Origin: an uncultured Flavobacteriales bacterium
Lineage (GTDB): Bacteria > Bacteroidota > Bacteroidia > Flavobacteriales_E > Vicingaceae
Assembly: GCA_905479995.1 (NCBI GenBank)
Contig: CAJQON010000013.1
Coordinates: 112,367 to 176,366, forward strand
Length of the DNA: 64,000 nt
Direction of reading: 5' to 3'
Positions 46,648 through 55,164 of this stretch are shown piece after piece. Both the position numbers and the translations under genes were made by a program. Positions within the stretch are counted from its first letter, which is position 1. Every line of letters begins with the position of its first letter. Below the pieces are notes generated by a model that ran no database searches, was not told the origin of the DNA, and saw only the letters and a program-made list of their open reading frames with translations.

Positions 46648-49191
46648 TCAAGAAATCCTACTCCAATTTAGTTTTGACTTGGATTTGTTTTTTAACCCTA
46701 ACGCCAATCTATGATTGACATCTTGCTCTAAATTAGGGTCGTCTTTTAGAATAGCTACCGCCTCATCACGAGCCAACATTAAAATTTGTTGATCTTTAAC
46801 CAAATCAGCTAGGTTTAAATCTAAAATACCACTTTGTTGCGTGCCTTGAATGTCTCCCGGACCACGTAATTTTAAATCTACCTCAGCAATTACAAATCCA
46901 TCATTTGTATCTACCATGGTATCCATTCGCAGTTTTCCATCGGCACTTAATTTATTACCAGTCATTAATACACAATACGATTGTTCAGCTCCCCTACCTA
47001 CTCTTCCTCTTAACTGATGTAATTGGGATAAGCCAAAACGTTCAGCACTTTCTATAATCATAACGGATGCATTGGGCACATTAACTCCAACTTCTATTAC
47101 TGTTGTTGCTACCATTATTTGGGTTTCTCCCTTTACAAAGCGTTGCATTTCAAATTCTTTGTCGGCTGCTTTCATTTGACCATGCACCATACTTATTTGA
47201 TATTGCGGTTTAGGGAATCTTCGTTCTATGCTTTCAAAACCGTCCATTAAATCTTTGTAATCTAACTTTTCTGATTCTTGAATTAATGGATATACAATGT
47301 AAACCTGCCTGCCTTTTTTAATTTCCTCTTCCATAAAACCAAATATTCGTAATCGAGAAGAATCAAAACGATGGCTAGTAGAAATGGCTTTTCTTCCTGG
47401 TGGTAATTCATCAATAACAGAAACATCTAAATCTCCATAAAGTGTCATCGCCAAGGTTCTTGGAATAGGAGTAGCTGTCATTACCAGCACATGCGGTATA
47501 GAAGCCCCTCCAGCCTCCCCAAAGGGAAGACTCTTTAACTTCTTTTCAATTTGAGAAATAACTCCTTGAATATCTTCCAAAACTTCTTCATTTTTAAAAC
47601 GAATAACATGGAACCCAAATTCATTTAATATTTGAGTTATCATTTTATCCACCTCTTTTTGTTCAGGTGTGTCATGATATTTTCCATCTACCTCAACAAC
47701 TAATTTTTTTTCAATACATACAAAATCGACAATAAACTCATCTATTATATGCTGTCTTCTAAACTTTAAACCTAATTGTTTTGTTTTTAAATGTTGCCAC
47801 AAAACCTGCTCTGCTTCAGTGCTCTTTTTTTTAAGTTCTTGTTGATTTGCTTTTAGAAGTGCATAAGTTGAAGGCCTAGCAGTCTGATATTTATAATAGA
47901 CCTGTTCTTTTTCCTTCCCTTTGGGAAGGATTAAGGATGGGCTCCCTTTTTGCCAAAGCTTTGATCGTTGAGCTACACCAAAGCGGTGTTGTTCATCTAC
48001 TACTACATAACCTAAGTTTTTAAATTTTACTTTGTCTTCAATTAAGGCATGCGTACCAACTAATATATTTAATGATCCATCTTCTAAAGCAGCATGTATT
48101 TCTCTTCGTTTTGCAACTTTAACGGAGCCTGTTAGCAACTGAACGTTAATGTCCATTCCTTCCAGCAATTCGGTTAAACCATCAAAATGTTGGGTAGCCA
48201 ATATTTCTGTAGGTGCCATCATACAAGCTTGAAAACCATTATCAATAGCAATAAGCATTGTTAATAAAGCAACTACCGTTTTACCACTACCAACATCCCC
48301 CTGAAGCAAACGATTCATGTGTTTACCTAAACCAATGTCTACCCTAATTTCTTTGATTACTCGTTTTTGAGCATTGGTCAATTCAAATGGTAACTTGTTG
48401 TTGTAAAAGGTGGTGAAATTTTCGCCAACATTTTTAAATACTAGCCCTTTAATTTTTTGAGTTTTTACAACCTTTTGTCTCAATAAAGTCAACTGTAAAT
48501 AAAACAGTTCTTCAAATTTTAACCGCAACAGCGCCTGTTTTAAAAGCTGACTGTTTTTAGGCATGTGCGCATTAATTACCGCCTCCTCTTTGTTTAAAAG
48601 GTTTAACTTTTCCAATAAGTAATTGGGTAGTGTTTCGGGAATATGGTTTTTGATTTGGGCAACAAGATTCTTTTGAATTTTAAATATCCCTTTTGCATTT
48701 AACCCTCTTCCTGAAAGCTTTTCTGATGAAAAATACACCCCTTCTAAATTAATTTTATTGGCAACTAAGGATGTGTCTACGGGTTCTATTTCTGGATGTG
48801 TAATGTTATACTTTCCGTTAAAACGTGTTGGTTTGCCGTAAACAATGTAGGTGGTATTTGGTTTTAAGGTTGGAGCAATCCATTTAATTCCTTTAAACCA
48901 TACCAGTTCTATTTGACCACTACTATCACTAAAAGTAGCCACCAACCTTTTCCCTTTGCGTTCACCCAAGGTTTTTATGTTACTAATTTTGCCTTTAAGC
49001 TGAATGTGTGCTGCATCAGAATTGATGGAAGAAATGGGATAAACTTTAGATTTATCGACATAACGAAACGGGTAATATTGAAGTAAATCTCCAAAAGTAT
49101 GGATGCGCAATTCACTTTTAAGTAAGTCGGCACGTTTGGGTCCGACTCCTTTTAAGTAAACGATATCGGTATTTAGAAATTGGTTTGACAC
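46648..49191 (-). CDS. recG: ATP-dependent DNA helicase RecG containing an inserted DUF559 endonuclease domain
   Basis: 847 aa from GTG 49191. Without the insert (residues 417-564) it is about 698 aa, normal for RecG. Wedge domain at residues 1-170, Walker A QGDVGSGKTVVAL, motif II VVDEQHRFGV, motif III MTATPIPRTLA, motif VI QLRGRVGRG and the C-terminal LRGPGDIQGTQQSG are intact. The insert lies between DEQHRFGVAQRSKLWQKG and IPHVLVMTATP. Its DUF559 core has FRRQH (477-481), D489, EVD (500-502) and H506. RecG remodels stalled forks. The insertion preserves the frame and both flanks. Confidence 0.93.
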   Translation of the reverse strand: MSNQFLNTDIVYLKGVGPKRADLLKSELRIHTFGDLLQYYPFRYVDKSKVYPISSINSDAAHIQLKGKISNIKTLGERKGKRLVATFSDSSGQIELVWFKGIKWIAPTLKPNTTYIVYGKPTRFNGKYNITHPEIEPVDTSLVANKINLEGVYFSSEKLSGRGLNAKGIFKIQKNLVAQIKNHIPETLPNYLLEKLNLLNKEEAVINAHMPKNSQLLKQALLRLKFEELFYLQLTLLRQKVVKTQKIKGLVFKNVGENFTTFYNNKLPFELTNAQKRVIKEIRVDIGLGKHMNRLLQGDVGSGKTVVALLTMLIAIDNGFQACMMAPTEILATQHFDGLTELLEGMDINVQLLTGSVKVAKRREIHAALEDGSLNILVGTHALIEDKVKFKNLGYVVVDEQHRFGVAQRSKLWQKGSPSLILPKGKEKEQVYYKYQTARPSTYALLKANQQELKKKSTEAEQVLWQHLKTKQLGLKFRRQHIIDEFIVDFVCIEKKLVVEVDGKYHDTPEQKEVDKMITQILNEFGFHVIRFKNEEVLEDIQGVISQIEKKLKSLPFGEAGGASIPHVLVMTATPIPRTLAMTLYGDLDVSVIDELPPGRKAISTSHRFDSSRLRIFGFMEEEIKKGRQVYIVYPLIQESEKLDYKDLMDGFESIERRFPKPQYQISMVHGQMKAADKEFEMQRFVKGETQIMVATTVIEVGVNVPNASVMIIESAERFGLSQLHQLRGRVGRGAEQSYCVLMTGNKLSADGKLRMDTMVDTNDGFVIAEVDLKLRGPGDIQGTQQSGILDLNLADLVKDQQILMLARDEAVAILKDDPNLEQDVNHRLALGLKNKSKSKLNWSRIS
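47513..47529. repeat. REP-like end repeat of the DUF559 insert, proximal to motif III
   Basis: CCTCCCCAAAGGGAAG (47514-47529); its complement forms a small hairpin with one G-T pair. It encodes the SLPFGEAGGA stretch of the protein. Confidence 0.7.
47913..47929. repeat. REP-like end repeat of the DUF559 insert, proximal to motif II
   Basis: CCTTCCC TTT GGGAAGG forms a perfect seven-base hairpin with a TTT loop. It is an inverted near-copy of the repeat at 47514-47529 and encodes LILPKGKEK of the protein. Confidence 0.75.
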
Positions 49192-49207
49192 GTAGCTAAA
49201 ATAAACA

Positions 49208-49238
49208 AAAAAGCCCCCAACAAATTGTTGAGGGCTTT
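49208..49238 (-). terminator. Terminator of the FG-GAP protein gene pair
   Basis: On the minus strand AAAGCCC and GGGCTTT flank a second stem (CAACAA/TTGTTG), followed by TTTTTTG. It lies between the second FG-GAP gene and recG. Confidence 0.8.
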
Positions 49239-49260
49239 AATTATTTTAATTCGATAAAAT

Positions 49261-51153
49261 TCACTCATGAGACACAGCAATCTTGAATGCCATGTTCTCG
49301 TTTTTAGACGAAATGGTAACAAAATAAATTCCATTGTCGTAATTAGTAAGTGAAATGCTTACCTTTTTTTTGCCCGTTATGTCACTTGAATAAACCTCTT
49401 TTCCTGTAATATCTATTAGGGTTAGTTTGGTTGCTTTTATATTCTTCAAGTCGATAAACAATTGTTCATTGGCGGGGTTAGGATAAATGCTAACCGAGTT
49501 GCCATCTTGTTCTTCTGAAATCCCTGTTATGGCAATATTGACACAAGCAGACGTATCTAAACAAGCATTTTTTTGAATAATTACCGCATAATCTCCATCT
49601 TGAGCAGGATGAAACGTATGGTTTGTTGCGCCAGGAATTAGTGCATCATTGTCATTACAATCTATCCATTGGTAAAAAGTGGATAATTTAGAAATTGTAT
49701 CATTGACCTTTATACCATTGTTTAATAATGTTGTAGAATTATCAATGGTAACATTAGAATTACACACTTCAAAAACATAGGCTGCACCAGCTTCTGTTAA
49801 TGGAGTGTTTCCAATAGAGTCTAGGACTTCTCTATATGCCCCTATAATTGCAACACTGTCTGAAAGACCAACAGAAACACCAAAATCACCGGCACGATGT
49901 CTATGCTTACTAACTATTCTTTGGGTTTGATTCCAAGTGCCTGTTCCGTTCTTTCGAAAAAAGTAAGCCGCCCCAGCACGATTTATATAGTTCTTCCAGT
50001 TTTCATCATAATTAGAGCCAATAGATCCCACTAAAGCTAAGTTACCAAAAATAGCAACAGAAGTCCCAAATCTATCATTTGTTGCTCGACCTAAAGGAAC
50101 TATTTTTTGTGTTTGTGCCCATGCAGTACTTTTGTACTCAAACACATAAGCTGCGCCAGAATTATTCATTTCAGCAGTCCCTAAAGTGTCTGCAAAATCT
50201 TCAAAATCAGCTCCAATTAATAAAATATCCCCATTTATTGCTACAGATACGCCAAACTTAGAACTGGTATCTCTATCTGAAGCCACTAGCTTTTGATCAA
50301 AACTCCAGATAGGATTAGCACTAGGATCACGCTTAAACGTGCTAACTGATCCAGCCTCATCAATGGAGTCCAGCCCATTTTCATCCCAATCATCACGATA
50401 CGCTCCAACTGCTATCCAATCCCCAGCAATGGCAACAGAAAATCCAAAATGTATATTCTCAACAAGTTTTGGCGCTACAATTTTAGTTACTTCACTCCAA
50501 TTATTATTAGCGTTATCCCTTTCAAACACATAAGCAGCACCTGCATTGTTAATTCCTGAAAAATCTACAGCCTCAGCACCAACAACAGCATAATTACCAG
50601 ATATGGCTACCGCAGAGCCAAAAAGATCAAAAAAACTACGATCACTAGCCACTATTTTTTGTTTTTCCTCCCATTTATTGGTCGTTGTATTTCGTTCAAA
50701 AATATAGGCAGAGCCAGCTCTATGAATATAATTCGGAGGATTAGCGCCAATGGTATCTCCACCACTATAGTAAGCTCCAACAATGGCATAATTGCCAGAA
50801 ATGGCTACTGAAGCCCCAAAATACTCTTCTTCTAAATCTCTGTCAGAAGCTACCAATTTTTGCATTTCAATCCATGCTCCGTTAGCGCTCTTGGCGTAAA
50901 TATAAGCTGCTCCAGCATCATAAATAGAATCACCACCATTTCCATTCCAATCATCTTCTTGCGCTCCAACAATGGCATAATTACCAGAAATGGCAACTGA
51001 TCTTCCAAAATAGACATTGGAATCCCTATCGGAAGCCACTACTTTGTTCAGTAAATTAAAATCTTGAGCATTGGCATTGGTTGCATTTGCAAAACTCATT
51101 AGAATACAAATTCCAGCAATAGTGAAATACTTTTTTTTGTACATTTTTTTCAT
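49261..51153 (-). CDS. Seven-repeat FG-GAP propeller protein with T9SS type A sorting domain, copy 2
   Basis: 630 aa with signal peptide (ending NANAQ). Seven repeats of about 62 residues share the core FGxSVAISGNYAIVGA and a preceding VASDRD, which would form a seven-bladed beta-propeller. A Cys-containing Ig-like region (residues 460-540) follows, then the T9SS type A signature (SVSIYPNPANEQLFIDL... GIYFVTISSKN). It is a paralog of the adjacent gene at 51229-53106. Surface or secreted; ligand unknown. Confidence 0.88.
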   Translation of the reverse strand: MKKMYKKKYFTIAGICILMSFANATNANAQDFNLLNKVVASDRDSNVYFGRSVAISGNYAIVGAQEDDWNGNGGDSIYDAGAAYIYAKSANGAWIEMQKLVASDRDLEEEYFGASVAISGNYAIVGAYYSGGDTIGANPPNYIHRAGSAYIFERNTTTNKWEEKQKIVASDRSFFDLFGSAVAISGNYAVVGAEAVDFSGINNAGAAYVFERDNANNNWSEVTKIVAPKLVENIHFGFSVAIAGDWIAVGAYRDDWDENGLDSIDEAGSVSTFKRDPSANPIWSFDQKLVASDRDTSSKFGVSVAINGDILLIGADFEDFADTLGTAEMNNSGAAYVFEYKSTAWAQTQKIVPLGRATNDRFGTSVAIFGNLALVGSIGSNYDENWKNYINRAGAAYFFRKNGTGTWNQTQRIVSKHRHRAGDFGVSVGLSDSVAIIGAYREVLDSIGNTPLTEAGAAYVFEVCNSNVTIDNSTTLLNNGIKVNDTISKLSTFYQWIDCNDNDALIPGATNHTFHPAQDGDYAVIIQKNACLDTSACVNIAITGISEEQDGNSVSIYPNPANEQLFIDLKNIKATKLTLIDITGKEVYSSDITGKKKVSISLTNYDNGIYFVTISSKNENMAFKIAVSHE

Positions 51154-51228
51154 ATTCGTTCGTTTTAGGTTAAAAGTTATTCTTCGGTTTTTTTGTTTAA
51201 TTGTTTGAAGTGTCCTTAATCTTTTTAA

Positions 51229-53106
51229 CTAATGCGACACCACTAATTTGTATGCCAACTTCTCGTTTTTAGAAGTAATGGTAACAAAGTAAACTCCACT
51301 GTCGTAATCTCGCAATGAAATACTCACTTTATTTTTGCCAGTTATATCACTAGAATAAACTTCTTTTCCTGTTATGTCTATTAGCGTCAAATTAGTTCCT
51401 TTTATATTCTTTAAATCGATAAACAATTGCTCATTGGCTGGGTTGGGGTAAATATTGACCGAATTACTCCCTTGTTCTTCTGAAACTCCTGTTATGGTGA
51501 AGTTAACACAAGCAGAAGTATCTAAGCATGCATTTTTTTGAACAATTACTGCGTAATTTCCATCTATAACTGGATAAAATGTATGATTTGTTGCGCCAGG
51601 AATTAATGTATCATTATTACCACAATCTATCCATTGGTAAGATGTGGCCAAAGTATCAGAAGCTCTTATACCATTGGTTAATAGCACAGTGGCGCCATTT
51701 ACTAAACACACTTCAAAGAAATAAGCTGCACCAGCATCTGCTAGAGAATCTAGGTTAGAGGCATTAAACCCTTCATAGCTAGCTCCAACAATTGCATTAC
51801 TACCCGAAAGTGCCGCACTAACACCAAAATATCCTTTTTCCTCCCTGTGGTTACTCACTACTTTCTCCAGTTCACTCCAAGTACCTGTAGCAATATCTTT
51901 TTCGTAGAGATAAGCAGCACCAGCATTAAAAATTGAGTCCACTCCTTTATTGTTAAAATAATTACCATGGGCACCAACGAGTACTCTGTCATCAGAAATT
52001 CCAATAGAATATCCAAAAATATTGTCTTCTGCCCGGTCGGAAGCAACTATTTTTTGAGTTTGTGTCCATAATGAATTTTTGTAATCAAAAATATACACTG
52101 CACCAGCATTAATCATAGAATCAGTTCTTAAAGTATCCGCAAATTTATCACTAGGCGCTGATACAAGAAGAGTGTTGCCCTCCATAGCTAAAGAAACACC
52201 AAAAGATGCACTGGTGTCTCTATCAGAAGCCACTATTTTTTGATCAAATCCCCATCCTCCACTAGGAGATCTTTTAAAGATAGTTACTGATCCAGCATCA
52301 AGTATAGAATCTCCTCCATTTTCATCCCAATCATCATATATAGCTCCTACTGCTATATAATTTCCAGCAATGGCAACAGATCGGCCAAAGTAATCTTCTA
52401 AAAACATTGTTGTTCCTACCAGTTTGGCCTTTTCAATCCATTCTCCAGAATTCGCTTCCTTTTCAAAAACATAAGCAGCACCTGCGTCTATAACGGGTAA
52501 ATTATTACCCATTGGATCTGCTGCATAAGCACCAACAACCAAATAATCTCCAGAAATAGCAACAGAGACACCAAAGCTATCTGAAGTATCTCGATCACTG
52601 GCTACTATTTTTTGTTTTTCCTGCCATATATTAGTTACAGTATCTCGCTCAAAAACATAAGCAGAACCAGCCCTATACATATAATTGGAACCGTTAGAAC
52701 CAATAGTGTCGCCACCATCTTGGATTGCCCCGACAATGGCGTAATTGCCAGATATAGCAACAGTTACACCAAAGTATTCCCAAGTTGAATCTCTATCAGA
52801 TGCTACTAACTTTTGAGATTCCTGCCATATACCATGAGAACTTTTAGTATAAATGTAAGCTGCTCCAGCATTAATGATTGAATCATCACCTGCTACATTT
52901 TCATTCTGTTTACGTGCTCCAATAATGGCATAGTCACCTGAAACTGCGACAGAAGTAGCAAATAAGTCACCTAGTTCTCTATCTATTGGAGTTACTTTAT
53001 TCACTAGGTTAAAATTTTGGGCATTTGCCTTTTCAATACCAACTAAACTCATTAGAATACAAATTCCAGCAATTGGGTAATACAGCTTTTTGTACATTTT
53101 TTTCAT
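51229..53106 (-). CDS. Seven-repeat FG-GAP propeller protein with T9SS type A sorting domain, copy 1
   Basis: 625 aa. Same order as copy 2: signal peptide, seven FG-GAP-like repeats (FGVSVAISGDYLVVGA and relatives), the Ig-like region with paired Cys (CGNNDTLIPGATNHTF, CLDTSACVN) and a type A sorting domain ending in KLVVSH. The two genes are separated by 75 bases. The repeats differ in sequence between copies while the N- and C-termini are near-identical, so the propeller faces evolve faster than the export parts. Confidence 0.88.
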   Translation of the reverse strand: MKKMYKKLYYPIAGICILMSLVGIEKANAQNFNLVNKVTPIDRELGDLFATSVAVSGDYAIIGARKQNENVAGDDSIINAGAAYIYTKSSHGIWQESQKLVASDRDSTWEYFGVTVAISGNYAIVGAIQDGGDTIGSNGSNYMYRAGSAYVFERDTVTNIWQEKQKIVASDRDTSDSFGVSVAISGDYLVVGAYAADPMGNNLPVIDAGAAYVFEKEANSGEWIEKAKLVGTTMFLEDYFGRSVAIAGNYIAVGAIYDDWDENGGDSILDAGSVTIFKRSPSGGWGFDQKIVASDRDTSASFGVSLAMEGNTLLVSAPSDKFADTLRTDSMINAGAVYIFDYKNSLWTQTQKIVASDRAEDNIFGYSIGISDDRVLVGAHGNYFNNKGVDSIFNAGAAYLYEKDIATGTWSELEKVVSNHREEKGYFGVSAALSGSNAIVGASYEGFNASNLDSLADAGAAYFFEVCLVNGATVLLTNGIRASDTLATSYQWIDCGNNDTLIPGATNHTFYPVIDGNYAVIVQKNACLDTSACVNFTITGVSEEQGSNSVNIYPNPANEQLFIDLKNIKGTNLTLIDITGKEVYSSDITGKNKVSISLRDYDSGVYFVTITSKNEKLAYKLVVSH

Positions 53107-53298
53107 GTTCGTTTTAGGTTTAGGTTTTAAAAAATAAAGCGATAGGAATTATTTTACAAAATTAAACTCTGTAATACTCTTTAACCTAAGAAACTACTTG
53201 CACAAAACTTGCACAAAACACAGTTATTTTGAGTTTTGTGCGAAAAAAATGGACGATAAACAGAGTTTGATTTAAAAAGCTATGAAATTCAAAATATT

Positions 53299-53434
53299 CG
53301 TCATTGCTTCTATTATTTATTCCTTTCTGGATCCCCGACTTCTCGAGGAACGCTTTTAATTAGAGTGTAGCAATAACCTCTTTTATCATGAGATTCCTTC
53401 TCCATTCCGCTTTGCTTCATTCATCGCAATGACG
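53299..53434. repeat. Dispersed non-coding element with 9-base inverted ends
   Basis: CGTCATTGC (53299) and GCAATGACG (to 53434) are exact inverse copies; the interior carries TCGAGGAACGC and CATTCCGCTTTGCTTCATTC. Sequences of this GCAATGACGG / GAACGAAG type are widespread interspersed repeats in Bacteroidetes. A related fragment lies at ~53506-53527. Membership is from memory of the motif style, not from a search. Confidence 0.5.
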
Positions 53435-53457
53435 GAGATTATAATATTTAAACAAAA

Positions 53458-53487
53458 AAAACCGAAGTAAAATTTCACTTCGGTTTT
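53458..53487 (-). terminator. Terminator of pdhC
   Basis: AAAACCGAAGT/ACTTCGGTTTT (11-base perfect arms, loop AAAATTTC) with TTTTTTT beyond on the minus strand, 50 bases after the pdhC stop. Confidence 0.88.
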
Positions 53488-53537
53488 AAGATTTTTTAAA
53501 TAGATTCTTCGACTTCGCTCAGAATGACAATGAAAAA

Positions 53538-55136
53538 TTAAATGTTTGCAGCTCCTAAAAGCAATACTGGATTTTCCATTAGTTGCTTAAATGTGTTTAA
53601 GAAGGCTGCTCCTAAAGCGCCATCCACTACTCTATGATCGCAGCTTAAAGTAACTTTCATAACATTTCCAGGAACTACTAATCCGCCTTTTACAACTGGC
53701 ACTTGACTAATACCTCCAACAGCCATAATACAAGCATCTGGTGGATTAATAATTGCAGTAAATTCTTCTATTCCAAACATTCCTAAGTTAGAAATGGTAA
53801 ATGTGCTTCCTTCCCAATCTTGTGGTTGCAATTGTTTTGCTTTTGCTTTGGTAGCATATTCTCTTACTTCTCCAGAAATTTGAGTTAATGTTTTACCATC
53901 TGCAAAACGAACTACAGGAACCAATAAACCTTCGTCAACCGCTACGGCTACACCGATGTTTACATGTTCGTTGTACCTAATTTTATCTCCTAACCAAGAT
54001 GAGTTTACTTTTGGATGTTGTTTTAATGCTGCTGCTGCAGCTTTAATTACTAAATCGTTAAAAGAAACTTTGGTGTCCATGGCCTCTTTAATTGACTTAC
54101 GTGCTGCAATTGCATTGTCCATATCTATAGACACCGTTAAGTAAAAGTGTGGTGCCGAAAATTTACTTTCCCCTAGTCTACGTGCAATAACTTTACGCAT
54201 TTGCGAAACTGGCTCTTCTGTAAATTTTTCTGTTCCAACAAAGTTCGCCATCGTAGACGATCCTGCTCCGTTGAAATTTTCAATGTCTTTTTTTATAATT
54301 CTTCCGCCTTCTCCAGAACCATTAACCATACTTAGGTTAATACCTTTTTCTTCAGCTAATTTCTTGGCTAAAGGAGAGGCTTTAATTCTTCCTCCATTAG
54401 ATGTTGTTGCTGGCGAACTAGCAGAAACTACTACAGGCTTGCTTTCTGCAACTGCTTTAGGTGCCGAAGCAGTTGGTGTAGCTTCTTGAGCTGGTGCAGC
54501 TAAACTTTGGTTGTGGGCTTTTATTAAGGTATCCACATCAGCTCCTTTTTCACCAATAATGGCTAAAACAGATTCTACTGGTGCAGAACCACCTTCTTCA
54601 ACTCCAATGTGCAATAAAATTCCATCTTCAAAAGATTCGAATTCCATTGTTGCTTTATCGGTTTCAATCTCCGCTAAAATTTCTCCTTCTTTAACTTTAT
54701 CTCCAACTTTTTTGTTCCATTTAGCAACAACACCATCAGTCATAGTATCACTCAACTTAGGCATTTTTACCACGTTGGCTTTTATTCCTGAAACGTCAAT
54801 TGCTTTTTCAGATTTTGCTGGAGCAGCTTCTAATACTTTTTCTTCAACTGCTTCAACAGGCGTTTCCGCTCCATTTAATAAGGCAGAAAAGTCTTCTCCT
54901 TTTTCACCAATAATGGCTAAAACAGATTCTACTGGTGCTGTTCCTCCTTCTTCAACTCCAATGTGCAATAACACGCCATCTTCGAAAGATTCAAATTCCA
55001 TGGTTGCTTTATCCGTCTCAATCTCAGCTAATACTTCACCTTCTTTAACGGTGTCTCCAACTTTTTTATGCCATTGTGCTACCACACCATCTGTCATGGT
55101 ATCACTTAATTTGGGCATTTTAATAATTTCAGCCAT
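53538..55136 (-). CDS. pdhC: Pyruvate dehydrogenase E2, dihydrolipoamide acetyltransferase
   Basis: 532 aa. Two lipoyl domains carry ETDKATMEFES (lipoylated Lys) at about residues 43 and 163; they are nearly identical and joined by an Ala/Val/Glu linker. An E3/E1-binding domain follows (KASPLAKKLAEEKGINLS...GEGGRIIKKDIE) and the acetyltransferase domain has the catalytic His in SCDHRVVDGALG. It transfers the acetyl group from E1 to CoA. Lies 28 bases downstream of pdhA; E1-beta and E3 are not in this window. Confidence 0.95.
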   Translation of the reverse strand: MAEIIKMPKLSDTMTDGVVAQWHKKVGDTVKEGEVLAEIETDKATMEFESFEDGVLLHIGVEEGGTAPVESVLAIIGEKGEDFSALLNGAETPVEAVEEKVLEAAPAKSEKAIDVSGIKANVVKMPKLSDTMTDGVVAKWNKKVGDKVKEGEILAEIETDKATMEFESFEDGILLHIGVEEGGSAPVESVLAIIGEKGADVDTLIKAHNQSLAAPAQEATPTASAPKAVAESKPVVVSASSPATTSNGGRIKASPLAKKLAEEKGINLSMVNGSGEGGRIIKKDIENFNGAGSSTMANFVGTEKFTEEPVSQMRKVIARRLGESKFSAPHFYLTVSIDMDNAIAARKSIKEAMDTKVSFNDLVIKAAAAALKQHPKVNSSWLGDKIRYNEHVNIGVAVAVDEGLLVPVVRFADGKTLTQISGEVREYATKAKAKQLQPQDWEGSTFTISNLGMFGIEEFTAIINPPDACIMAVGGISQVPVVKGGLVVPGNVMKVTLSCDHRVVDGALGAAFLNTFKQLMENPVLLLGAANI

Positions 55137-55164
55137 AATTTTTATTGTTACTGGTAACTAAAAT

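Larger units (their letters stand above)
47500..47946 (-). mobile_element. In-frame DUF559 (VSR/PD-(D/E)XK-like) domain insert in recG
   Basis: 447 bases, divisible by three. Ends carry inverted REP-like sequences (47514-47529 and 47914-47929, 15 of 16 identical, CTTCCCTTTGGG[A/G]AGG). Between them lies a nuclease domain of the type found as free genes in other Bacteroidetes: IDEFIVDFVC...KLVVEVDGKYH, plus the N-terminal helix STEAEQVLWQHLKTKQLG. No intein splicing residues are evident, so the domain should remain part of mature RecG. Confidence 0.75.
53107..53537. other. 431-base intergenic stretch with dispersed-repeat remnants
   Basis: It holds two tandem ACTTGCACAAA units (53196-53217) that pair with GTTTTGTGC (53233-53241), a 136-base element bounded by inverted CGTCATTGC/GCAATGACG (53299-53307, 53426-53434), the pdhC terminator (53458-53487) and a second repeat fragment (TTCGACTTCGCTCAGAATGAC, about 53506-53527). 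No gene was found. Confidence 0.7.

Noticed and set aside
47500..47946. Intein in RecG
   Set aside because: No Cys/Ser start with His-Asn end of a splicing domain at the borders; the sequence is DUF559-like throughout.
54511..55161. 216-codon plus-strand frame across pdhC
   Set aside because: Antisense to the two lipoyl domains, with a Ser/Thr/Pro-rich translation typical of shadows.
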